A DNA stretch of 7,668 bases from Acidimicrobiaceae bacterium (GTDB taxonomy: Bacteria; Actinomycetota; Acidimicrobiia; Acidimicrobiales; Ilumatobacteraceae), in the NCBI GenBank assembly GCA_003455715.1, contig DMQJ01000211.1:1-7668 (forward strand), in the 5' to 3' direction. Shown one piece after another: positions 1-6,633 of the stretch. Under the pieces are notes generated by a model. The model worked only from the letters and a program-made list of their open reading frames with translations, searched no databases and was not told the DNA's origin. How positions within the stretch are numbered: the stretch's first letter is position 1; every line of letters begins with the position of its first letter. The translations under genes were made by a program, and so were the position numbers.

Positions 1-11
1 TCTTCCGATCT
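1..11. other. Illumina adapter remnant at contig end
   Basis: The first 11 bases (TCTTCCGATCT) are identical to the 3' end of the common Illumina adapter, which ends GCTCTTCCGATCT. The match sits exactly at the window edge, where untrimmed adapter would be expected, so I read it as sequencing artefact and not genomic DNA. Genomic sequence would start at base 12. The last adapter base also supplies part of an apparent stop codon in the permease gene. An 11-base chance match is possible, but unlikely at this exact position. Confidence 0.88.
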
Positions 12-406
12 CACGGCGAGGGAGCACCCTCGTGCCACACCCCGCCGAACTGCGGCGGGCCATCGCCGCCGAGGATGTCGCCCTCGGCGTTGGAGATGGC
101 GGCCGTGCCACCCACGTCGGGCTGCGCCGCCACCACTCCGGGCACTGCCTCGACCAGCTCGACGAGGTCGACCGAGATGTGGGCGCGAAGGTCGTTGCCG
201 AACTCGCCCTCGATGACATCGGACGAACGCACGTAGGCGTCGGTGGAGGCATAGGCGTTGGCGAACAGTTTGTCGAAACTGCCCTTGATGGTGTCGGTGA
301 AGACAAAGACACCACTCAGGAACGTAGTGCCGGCGATGACCGCGAGCGCGGTGAGGATGAGCCGCCCTTTGCGGCTCCAGATGTTCTTCAGGCTGAGCTT
401 GAACAT
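12..406 (-). CDS. FtsX/MacB-like ABC transporter permease, N-terminal fragment
   Basis: This is the membrane subunit of an ABC system, partnered with the ATPase just upstream. About 131 residues are visible. A short basic N-terminus (RKGR at residues 12-15) precedes one clear membrane helix at about residues 16-36, followed by the TDTI(K) motif at 37-40 that is typical of the first helix of FtsX/MacB-type permeases. An extracytoplasmic domain then begins (the MacB periplasmic-core-like region). Full-length family members usually have several hundred residues and four or more helices, so most of the gene is missing. The apparent TGA at 11-13 uses a base of the adapter remnant: the genomic part of that codon reads TG, so the real residue is probably Cys or Trp. 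The gene starts 10 bases after the ATPase stop, with a GGGGAG ribosome site inside the end of the ATPase gene, which indicates one transcript. The substrate cannot be told from this part. Confidence 0.85.
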
Positions 407-416
407 GGCTACACGC

Positions 417-1160
417 TCACTCCCCGAATCGCTTCATGCGATCGAGCACGCGCTCGGAGGTGGGCTCCATCATCTCGTCGACCACCTTGCCGTCGGCGAG
501 GAAGATCACCCTGTCGGCGTAGCTGGCGGCGACGGGGTCGTGGGTGACCATCACGATGGTCTGGCCCAACTCGCGCACCGCACGGCGCATGAAGTCGAGA
601 ATCTCGGCGCCGGTGCGGCTGTCGAGGTTGCCGGTGGGTTCGTCGGCGAAGATGATGGTCGGCCGGCTCGCAAGCGCACGGGCCACGGCCACGCGCTGCT
701 GCTGGCCACCCGACAACTCGCTGGGGCGGTGCCGCAACCGGTCGCGCAGGCCCACGGTGTCGATCACCCTGTCGATCCACTCTTGGTCGCCCTTCTGGCC
801 ACCGAGCAGCAACGGCAGGGTGATGTTCTCCTCCGCCGTGAGTGTGGGCACCAGGTTGTAGGCCTGGAAGATGAAGCCCACTGACGTGCGCCGCAACTCG
901 GTGAGTTGCTTGTCGTTGAGCGACGCCAGATAGGTGTCGCCGATGTACACCGCACCCGAGGTGAGGGCATCGAGCCCGGCGAGGCAGTGCATCAACGTGC
1001 TCTTGCCTGAGCCACTGGGCCCCATGATGGCGGTGAACTTTCCACGCTCGAACTGCACCGTGATGCCATCGAGCGCCCTCACCTCGCTGTCGCCGCCACC
1101 GTAAATCTTCATTGCATCCACCGCACCCGCTGCGGCCGTCATGACACTGTTCTCACTCAT
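417..1160 (-). CDS. ABC transporter ATP-binding protein, MacB/LolD (FtsE-like) type
   Basis: This is the cytoplasmic ATPase that powers the FtsX-like permease encoded 10 bases downstream. With the ATG at 1158-1160 it has 247 residues, normal for the family. Visible motifs are Walker A GPSGSGKST (47-55), the Q-loop Gln at 99 (FQAYNLVP), the signature LSGGQ (149-153) followed by QQRVAVARAL, Walker B IIFADEP (169-175) with catalytic Glu174, the D-loop around Asp180, and the switch His207 (THD). FQxxNLxPxLTxxEN and ADEPTGNLD are hallmarks of the MacB/LolD/FtsE group, which drives mechanical transmembrane work, lipoprotein release or peptide export and does not import small solutes. The start is uncertain. 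An in-frame TTG at 1218-1220 overlaps the regulator stop as TTGA and would add 20 residues; an ATG at 1142 is the third choice. None has a strong ribosome site. The extra N-terminal residues do not look like ABC sequence, so I prefer 1160. Confidence 0.93.
   Translation of the reverse strand: MSENSVMTAAAGAVDAMKIYGGGDSEVRALDGITVQFERGKFTAIMGPSGSGKSTLMHCLAGLDALTSGAVYIGDTYLASLNDKQLTELRRTSVGFIFQAYNLVPTLTAEENITLPLLLGGQKGDQEWIDRVIDTVGLRDRLRHRPSELSGGQQQRVAVARALASRPTIIFADEPTGNLDSRTGAEILDFMRRAVRELGQTIVMVTHDPVAASYADRVIFLADGKVVDEMMEPTSERVLDRMKRFGE
420..425 (-). promoter_or_regulatory. Shine-Dalgarno site of the permease gene
   Basis: On the minus strand GGGGAG lies in the last codons of the ABC ATPase gene, 13 bases before the permease ATG at 406. 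The spacing is on the long side. The position means that ribosomes finishing the ATPase pass over it, which fits translational coupling. Confidence 0.45.
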
Positions 1161-1216
1161 GCCACCGTTGTATCGCGGCATCTGCGAGTGCGCATCCCCT
1201 GCGCGGGTGACTGTGG

Positions 1217-1903
1217 TCAACCGTTGGGCTGATTGCCGGGCGTGACGAGCCCGCTCTCGTATGCCACCACCACCGCCTGGACGCGATCGCGCAGGTCGAG
1301 TTTGGTGAGCACGCGACCCACATGGGTCTTCACGGTGGCCTCCCCGAGAAAGAGGGTGCCCGCGATCTCGCCGTTCGACATGCCGCGTGCCATCAGCTTC
1401 AAGACTTCGAGCTCTCGGTCGGTGAGGTCGGCGAGGCCAGGCGCGACAGCCTCGGGGTGCACGGCAGGCCGACGAGACACCTCCTCGATCAACAAGCGCG
1501 TGACCGAGGGAGCGAGGAGGGCATCGCCCGCAGCAATCACTCGCACTGCGCTGATGAGCTGCTCGGGCGGGGCGTCCTTCAACAAGAAGCCGCTGGCACC
1601 CGCTCGAAGCGCCGCGTACACATAATCGTCGAGGTCGAACGTGGTGAGCATGAGCACCCGAGCCGGCGAACCAGACCCGACGATGACGCGGGTGGCCTCG
1701 ATGCCGTCCATGTGTGGCATACGTACGTCCATCAACACCACATCGGGGTTGGCGCGCGGCACGAGCTCCACCGCTTCGCGGCCGTCGCCAGCCTCGCCCA
1801 CGACGGTGATGTCGGACTCGCTCTCAAGAATCATGCGGAAGCCGGCGCGCACCATTGCCTGATCGTCGACCAGCACGACCCGCAACGGGTTTCCCCCGCT
1901 CAT
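1217..1903 (-). CDS. Two-component response regulator, NarL/FixJ (LuxR-type HTH) family
   Basis: This is a DNA-binding transcription factor switched on by phosphorylation from the kinase encoded just before it. Its 228 residues are the usual family length. The receiver domain (about 7-122) has the acidic pair Asp13/Asp14, the phosphoacceptor Asp59 in MDVRMP, the switch Thr87, and the conserved Lys109 in LLKD. A linker follows, then a LuxR-type helix-turn-helix (about 157-220) with LTDRELEVL (160-168), GMSNGEIA (174-181) and the recognition helix EATVKTHVGRVL (188-199). Its ATG overlaps the kinase stop as ATGA, so the pair is translationally coupled and very probably cognate. The ABC genes follow on the same strand, which suggests that they are the target (inference). 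No specific orthologue is recognised, so no symbol is given. Confidence 0.95.
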   Translation of the reverse strand: MSGGNPLRVVLVDDQAMVRAGFRMILESESDITVVGEAGDGREAVELVPRANPDVVLMDVRMPHMDGIEATRVIVGSGSPARVLMLTTFDLDDYVYAALRAGASGFLLKDAPPEQLISAVRVIAAGDALLAPSVTRLLIEEVSRRPAVHPEAVAPGLADLTDRELEVLKLMARGMSNGEIAGTLFLGEATVKTHVGRVLTKLDLRDRVQAVVVAYESGLVTPGNQPNG

Positions 1904-3087
1904 GCCGCACCAACAGGGAACGTTGCGCGCACTCGCCAGCCGCCACCCACACGCGGCCCCACCACCAACTCGCCGTCGTACGCCGCAACCCGTTCGCGCA
2001 TACCCGCCAAGCCGAATCCGCCCTGCGTGGCGACACTGGCGCCGCGACCGTCGTCGGCCACTTCCACCACCAGCGCCGACGGTTCGCGTCGTACCGTGAC
2101 ATCCACCTGCTGCACCGGCCCTGCGTGTCGGCGAACGTTGGTGAGCGCCTCCTGCACGATGCGGTACGCGTTCACCTCCACCCCGGCGGGCAGCTCGTCG
2201 AGGTCGCCGTGCAGGTGCACGCCGATGGGCAAATCGGTCGACACCTCTGCCAAGGTGGTGATGGATGCCAACGAGGGCTGCGGTGCCCTCGCAGCGGAGG
2301 CCTCGCCATCGGCAGAGTCGGCGCCCTCACGGAGCACCCCGAGGATGCGCCGCATTTCGGTCATTGCTTGTCGACCCGTCGACTCCACGGTGGCCAACGC
2401 GCGATCGGCCTTCTCAGGGTCTTTGCCCAATTGCAGTCGTGCCGCACCTGCCTGGATGACCATGAGGCTCACGCTGTGGGCCACCACGTCGTGCAGTTCA
2501 CGCGCAATACGTGCCCGCTCGTCGAGGAGTTGCTGATGCGCAAGCAGTTCGCGCTCGCGTTCAGCACGTTCGGCGCGTTCCACCAACTCCACGGCACGCT
2601 CGCGGCGTCGCCGCACGTTGTCGCCGAGCACCAGCGCGGCGGTGAACGACACCGGCGTGGCGATGAGCGCCTGCCAGGGGGCATCGCCCGTGAACAGGCC
2701 CACGATGATGAGGCCGACCGCAGAGGCCAGGCACAGGCTGGCCACACGCCACAAGCGACGGCCCGACGTGTAGACCGCGAGCGAATAGGTAGCCACCACC
2801 ACGCCCGACCAACCCGCACCTTCGAAGTTGCCCAGCTCGAGCGCCATCTGCGCTGCCAACACCCCGACAAGCGTGGCCACGGGCGCCTGACGACGAACCC
2901 CCACCGGAAGTGTGGCGAGCACGATGAGCACCACGCTGTACCAGGTGGGATCGGCCGCATCCTCCATCGCCACGGTGAGGTGCGAACCGACGCTCATGAA
3001 CACGAGAAGGCCAGCAAGCAGCCAGTCGGCAGCAACCGGGTGGTTGCGCAACCAGTTGACGGGGTGCGGACGGGCCATCCGCGCCAC
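1900..3087 (-). CDS. Membrane sensor histidine kinase, HisKA_3 (NarX/DesK-like) family
   Basis: This is the inner-membrane sensor that autophosphorylates and passes phosphate to the overlapping NarL-type regulator. It has 395 residues from the GTG at 3085-3087. The N-terminal half carries about six hydrophobic segments (roughly 21-41, 48-65, 69-87, 92-107, 114-133, 137-156) with no large extracytoplasmic loop, so it probably senses within or at the membrane. A charged, Glu/Arg-rich coiled-coil-like linker (about 158-190) leads to the dimerisation helix with phosphoacceptor His199 in ARELHDVVAHS. The HATPase domain shows the N-box VQEALTNVRRHA (311-322), the G1 box DDGRG (345-349) and the G2 box GFGLAGMRERV (357-367). 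The GTG start is chosen over the ATG at 3076-3078 because AGAGGTGGGG lies 5-8 bases upstream of the GTG at normal spacing. It is the first gene of the operon and is divergent from the cyclase gene. The stimulus is unknown; cell-envelope stress is a reasonable guess from the ABC partner. Confidence 0.95.
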   Translation of the reverse strand: MARMARPHPVNWLRNHPVAADWLLAGLLVFMSVGSHLTVAMEDAADPTWYSVVLIVLATLPVGVRRQAPVATLVGVLAAQMALELGNFEGAGWSGVVVATYSLAVYTSGRRLWRVASLCLASAVGLIIVGLFTGDAPWQALIATPVSFTAALVLGDNVRRRRERAVELVERAERAERERELLAHQQLLDERARIARELHDVVAHSVSLMVIQAGAARLQLGKDPEKADRALATVESTGRQAMTEMRRILGVLREGADSADGEASAARAPQPSLASITTLAEVSTDLPIGVHLHGDLDELPAGVEVNAYRIVQEALTNVRRHAGPVQQVDVTVRREPSALVVEVADDGRGASVATQGGFGLAGMRERVAAYDGELVVGPRVGGGWRVRATFPVGAA

Positions 3088-3092
3088 GATAA

Positions 3093-3102
3093 CCCCACCT
3101 CT
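3093..3102 (-). promoter_or_regulatory. Shine-Dalgarno site deciding the kinase start
   Basis: On the minus strand AGAGGTGGGG ends 5 bases before the GTG at 3085-3087. Its AGAGGTG core sits 8 bases away, which is good ribosome-site spacing. For the in-frame ATG at 3076-3078 the core would be 17 bases away, too far. This is the clearest ribosome site in the window and contrasts with the three genes that appear to lack one. Confidence 0.7.
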
Positions 3103-3111
3103 GAAACACGC

Positions 3112-3131
3112 CGTCCGCCTTGGGGCGGATG
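3112..3131. repeat. Inverted repeat in the divergent intergenic gap (possible operator)
   Basis: CGTCCGCC and GGCGGATG flank a 4-base centre TTGG. Arms 3114-3119 and 3124-3129 are perfect complements, and the outer pair 3112/3131 also matches across one mismatch. The dyad lies in the 61-bp gap between the kinase and cyclase starts, just upstream of the putative -10 box at 3137-3142. It could be a repressor or activator site, or, if the kinase transcript starts further upstream, a hairpin in its leader. Short GC-rich dyads also arise by chance in DNA this rich in G and C. Confidence 0.4.
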
Positions 3132-3136
3132 TGGCC

Positions 3137-3142
3137 TACGCT
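3137..3142 (+). promoter_or_regulatory. Putative -10 box for a leaderless cyclase transcript
   Basis: TACGCT fits the TANNNT -10 pattern of actinobacterial housekeeping promoters and ends 6 bases before the ATG at 3149, so transcription would begin at or beside the A of the start codon. There is no Shine-Dalgarno sequence before that ATG, consistent with leaderless translation. No good -35 hexamer is visible at 16-18 bases; the inverted repeat at 3112-3131 covers that area. Confidence 0.5.
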
Positions 3143-3148
3143 CCCCGG

Positions 3149-6100
3149 ATGATGTTGTGCGCGTCGTGCGGTGCCTCGATCCCACCCGGGGCTCGGTTCT
3201 GCTCGTCGTGCGGCGCCCCGGCCCCCCAAGCCCAGCAGGAAGAACGGCGCATCGTCACCGTATTGTTCGCCGACCTCGTGGGCTTCACGGCTCTCAGCGA
3301 GTACATGGACCCCGAGCAGGTGAAGCGGCTCGTCGACTCGTGCTTCGAGTGCCTCGTCGAGGTGGTCAGCGAGTTCGGCGGTCGGGTCGACAAGCTGCTC
3401 GGCGACGGCATGCTCGTGCTGTTCGGAGCCCCAGTGGCGCACGAGGACGACCCCGAGCGTGCCGTGCGCGCCGCGCTGCGCATGCAGGAAGTGCTCAGCG
3501 CTCATACCGAGCAGTCGGGCCTCGTCGGCAGCGACGGAATCCGCATGCGGGTCGGCATCAACACCGGCGAGGTGTTGGTGGGCACGCTTGCGGGCACCGA
3601 CTACACGGCCATGGGCGACGTGGTCAACACCGCACAGCGGTTGCAGGCCGCGGCCCCTCCCGGCGGGGTGTACGTCGGGGGCAGCACCCACGCGCTCACT
3701 GTGCACACCGTCGCCTACGAACCCGCGGGCGAACTTCAGGCCAAGGGCCGCGAGCAAACGGTGGTGGCATGGTTGGCGCAGGCTGCCCTCGCCCCACCAG
3801 GTGCGAGGCGCAGACGCAGGCGCGACGTGCCCACCGTGGGGCGCGACCGCGAGATGGCACTGGCGGCATCAGCCATCGAGTTCACCGTCGCTCAGCAGCG
3901 CGCCTTGGCACTCAACGTCTCCGGCGAAAGCGGCGTCGGCAAAACACGGGTCATCGACGATGTCATCCGCGGCATCCGCGCCATGCCCGGTAGCGCGGTG
4001 CTCGAAGGCGCATGTGTGCCCTACGGCGAGGCAAACGTGTGGTTCCCCATTGCCAGTGCACTCACTCGTTACCTCGATCTGGAACCCGGACAGGCCCTCG
4101 TCACCGTTCGCGAAGTGGCGGCGACGCGCGCCCGGGCCCTGTTCGGCGAACAGCTCAGCCAGGTCGACCGGCTCGTCGACGTGTTCACCCACCTCATGGG
4201 CCACCCATCACCCATCGATCGTCTGGAAGCCGGCGCCGCTCGCAGCACCATCCACCACGCCGTGGCCGCAGTGCTCGAGGCGCGCACCGCAGAAGGCCCA
4301 GTGGTGCTGAGCATCGACGACCTGCACTGGGCCGACCCCGACCTCGTGTCGCTGCTCGAACACCTCGCCACTTCGCTCAGCCGGCGCCCCTTCGCCCTCC
4401 TCACTGCCATGCGCCCGGGCAGCGACATCGAGTGGCCCCCGCGTGCAGAGCGCACCACCGTCGTGTCGCTCACCCTGCAACCATTGAGCCGCCACGACAC
4501 CGCCGAACTCACCCGATCGCTGCTCGACGACACCTCCGACGAGCGGCTCATCGACGCCCTCTACGACCGCAGTGGCGGCAACCCCCTGTTCCTGCTTGAG
4601 CTGGCTGCGCTCACCGAAGCCGGTGGCGGCCACCGAGAGCTCCCCGACTCGCTGCGCAGCCTCATCGCCGCTCGGCTCGATCAGCTCACACCCGACCAGC
4701 GGCAGATCATCGAGAACGCAGCGGTACTCGGAACGTCGGGCACGGTCGTGTCGCTCTCCATGTTCGCCGCGGAGTTGGGCCAACGCTTCAGCCAAGGCCT
4801 GCTCGCCGAGCTCGACGATCTCGGGTTGCTGCACGTGGAGCGCACCCGATGGGAGTTCCGCTCCGACTCAGTGCGCGAGGCCGCCTACCAAACCCTCACG
4901 AAGGCCGCACGCGCTCAACGCCACGCAGGGGTCGCCAAGGCGCTCATGCACGCGCCGGTGGGAATCGACGATCGCGCACATCACGCAGCCACGGCGGCGG
5001 AGTTGCTGCAAGAGCTCGGCCCTGTCGACAAGGTGCCGACGAGCATCACCGGCTGGGCGGTGGAGTTGCTGTCGACCGCCGCGGAGAAGGCACTCGACGG
5101 CGGTTCGTTCCGCACGGCCTCCCGCCACGCCACCCGGGCAATCGACCTCGCCCCTGCGGCTGGCACCGCGCCCGCGTCGGTGGCTCAACTGCGCCTCGTG
5201 CGGGCGACGTCGCTCATCGAGCAACGCCAGTTCGATCTCGCCGCCGCCGACATCGAGGCAATGGCCTCGCTGGGCACCGAGTTGGCCGACAACATCGTTG
5301 TGGCCGAGGCGCACCGCTTGCGGGGCATGCTCGCCAACGTCGCCGGCCGCATCGACGAAGCGCGCGCCGAACTTGGTGTCGCCGTCGACATGCTGCGCCA
5401 GGTCGATCGTCCCGATCTGCTCGCCCGAGCCCTTCGCCTACGCGGCTTCATCGAGATGTTCGGCGGCTCGCTCGTGGATGCGGAGTGGTTCTTCGGCGAA
5501 GCCGACGACCTGTACCGCGGCCTGGCCGACGAGCGCGGCATGGCCTACATCGAGCAGCACCGGGCCTGGATCACCTTCTTGTCAGGCGACTTGCCCGCCG
5601 CCCGCGAACGTCTCACCCACGCCGCCGCCACCCTGCACGAACTCGGCGACCGCAACGGCGAAGGATGGGCGAACGGCCTGCTCGCCTTCGTCGAGTTCCT
5701 CGACCGCAACTTCGACACCGCCGAACAACTCGCGCGGGTGGTCACCGCAGAAGCCAACCAACGCGGCGACGAGTGGGCTGCAGGCATGATGGACACCCTC
5801 ATGGCCGACCTGCGCCTGTGGCAGGGCCAACTGGAGGAAGCGCTTGGCCACGCGGAGAAGGCGCGGGCGCGGTTCAAACGGCTCAACGATCGCTTCGGGC
5901 TCGTGCAGGCCCTGGCCCCACTCGTGCGCACCCAGGTGGCACTCGGCAAGAACGCCGCCGCGCAACGCAGCGCGGAGGAACTGCTCACCATCGCCGAAAC
6001 CGGCCGCCAGGGTGTGTTCCCCCTGCTGGCTGCGGCGGGCGCAGCGATGCATCGCGGCCTAGGCGTGGTGGCCACCGCGATGGCCGAGCGTGCCATCTCC

Positions 6101-6592
6101 GAACTCGCGGCCACGGGTGGCCGCGCGTGGGAGCCCCACGTGGTGCTGGCGATCGGGTTGGCCCAACAGGGAGACGTCGACGGGGCACTGGCCGCACTCG
6201 ATCGAGTGCCATCCGACGGTGCGGGCCATCCCTTCCACCACGCCGGCAGTGCGTTGGTGCATGCCGTGTCGGGTGGGCCATCGGCCGCGATCGAGCACGC
6301 CCAAACCACCACCGCCACCGAAGGCGCCACGTACCTCGACCAAGTGTTCGCGTACGTCGCCGCCGCCGGTGCGTCGGCGCAACTGGGCCAGCACCAGCAG
6401 GCCGAACTCGCTGCGCAGGCAGCGGTGGCGCAAGCGGTCGCCGTCGGCGACGTCGTGGCCACTGCCCTCGCTACGCGCGTGTACGCCGCAGTCACTGGCA
6501 AGCAACACGCGGCCCACGACGAGCACACGCAGTTGGGTGAGGGCTGGGCCACGGTGGTGCAGCTGCTGGCACCCGAGGTGCTCACCAGCTAG
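3149..6592 (+). CDS. Zinc-ribbon / class III adenylate-guanylate cyclase / STAND ATPase / TPR-like signalling protein
   Basis: This is a large cytoplasmic signalling protein of 1147 residues that probably makes cAMP under control of an attached ATPase switch. In order: a zinc ribbon with Cys4, Cys7, Cys18 and Cys21; a class III cyclase domain (about 33-209) with metal-binding Asp42 (FADLVGFT) and Asp86 (GDGML), base-selecting Lys82 and Thr153, and transition-state Asn160 and Arg164 (GDVVNTAQRL); a basic linker with six arginines (220-225); an AAA_16/STAND ATPase starting VGRDRE (230-235), with Walker A GESGVGKT (259-266), Walker B LSIDDLHWAD (387-396) and GGNPLF (476-481); then about 500 Ala-rich helical residues with TPR-like units (for example GRIDEARAEL at 733-742). 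The Lys/Thr pair is the class IIIb type and points to ATP as substrate. No C-terminal HTH is seen. The ATG at 3149 is chosen because the ribbon must follow closely; the ATG at 3152 is an equal alternative. The ligand of the STAND/TPR part is unknown. Confidence 0.93.
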   Translation: MMLCASCGASIPPGARFCSSCGAPAPQAQQEERRIVTVLFADLVGFTALSEYMDPEQVKRLVDSCFECLVEVVSEFGGRVDKLLGDGMLVLFGAPVAHEDDPERAVRAALRMQEVLSAHTEQSGLVGSDGIRMRVGINTGEVLVGTLAGTDYTAMGDVVNTAQRLQAAAPPGGVYVGGSTHALTVHTVAYEPAGELQAKGREQTVVAWLAQAALAPPGARRRRRRDVPTVGRDREMALAASAIEFTVAQQRALALNVSGESGVGKTRVIDDVIRGIRAMPGSAVLEGACVPYGEANVWFPIASALTRYLDLEPGQALVTVREVAATRARALFGEQLSQVDRLVDVFTHLMGHPSPIDRLEAGAARSTIHHAVAAVLEARTAEGPVVLSIDDLHWADPDLVSLLEHLATSLSRRPFALLTAMRPGSDIEWPPRAERTTVVSLTLQPLSRHDTAELTRSLLDDTSDERLIDALYDRSGGNPLFLLELAALTEAGGGHRELPDSLRSLIAARLDQLTPDQRQIIENAAVLGTSGTVVSLSMFAAELGQRFSQGLLAELDDLGLLHVERTRWEFRSDSVREAAYQTLTKAARAQRHAGVAKALMHAPVGIDDRAHHAATAAELLQELGPVDKVPTSITGWAVELLSTAAEKALDGGSFRTASRHATRAIDLAPAAGTAPASVAQLRLVRATSLIEQRQFDLAAADIEAMASLGTELADNIVVAEAHRLRGMLANVAGRIDEARAELGVAVDMLRQVDRPDLLARALRLRGFIEMFGGSLVDAEWFFGEADDLYRGLADERGMAYIEQHRAWITFLSGDLPAARERLTHAAATLHELGDRNGEGWANGLLAFVEFLDRNFDTAEQLARVVTAEANQRGDEWAAGMMDTLMADLRLWQGQLEEALGHAEKARARFKRLNDRFGLVQALAPLVRTQVALGKNAAAQRSAEELLTIAETGRQGVFPLLAAAGAAMHRGLGVVATAMAERAISELAATGGRAWEPHVVLAIGLAQQGDVDGALAALDRVPSDGAGHPFHHAGSALVHAVSGGPSAAIEHAQTTTATEGATYLDQVFAYVAAAGASAQLGQHQQAELAAQAAVAQAVAVGDVVATALATRVYAAVTGKQHAAHDEHTQLGEGWATVVQLLAPEVLTS

Positions 6593-6633
6593 GCGAGTGC
6601 ACGCGGCGCCCGACAGTCGCCCGAGGCGCGGCG

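Noticed and set aside
1169..1220. TTGACC and GATACA on the minus strand upstream of the ABC ATPase, as an internal promoter
   Set aside because: The two hexamers are 40 bases apart instead of about 17, and the second is not a TANNNT box, so they cannot form one promoter.
2912..3148. Extension of the cyclase gene upstream of 3149 in the same open frame
   Set aside because: The added residues are the antisense of the kinase N-terminus and the gap. The zinc ribbon (MLCASCG) naturally starts the protein, and the putative -10 box lies at 3137-3142.
2561..3757. A 398-codon open frame on the minus strand across the divergent gap
   Set aside because: It is a complementary-frame shadow of the cyclase start and the kinase N-terminus. 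It has no recognisable motif and would span the two divergent starts.
1855..3993. A 712-codon open frame on the plus strand opposite the kinase and running into the cyclase gene
   Set aside because: Its translation is rich in Arg, His, Pro and Ala with no domain, as expected for the shadow of GC-rich genes. The minus-strand kinase and the plus-strand cyclase in the same DNA have complete family motifs.
5545..6585. A 346-codon open frame on the minus strand opposite the cyclase C-terminus
   Set aside because: It is Ala/Ser/Arg-rich low-complexity sequence antisense to the TPR-like region, with no motif; it is a shadow frame.
6593..6633. Possible bidirectional terminator between the convergent cyclase and glycosylase genes
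   Set aside because: Only a 5-bp stem (GCGCC at 6606-6610 with GGCGC at 6625-6629) and a 14-base loop can be drawn, without a T-run on either strand. That is too weak to call in DNA this GC-rich.
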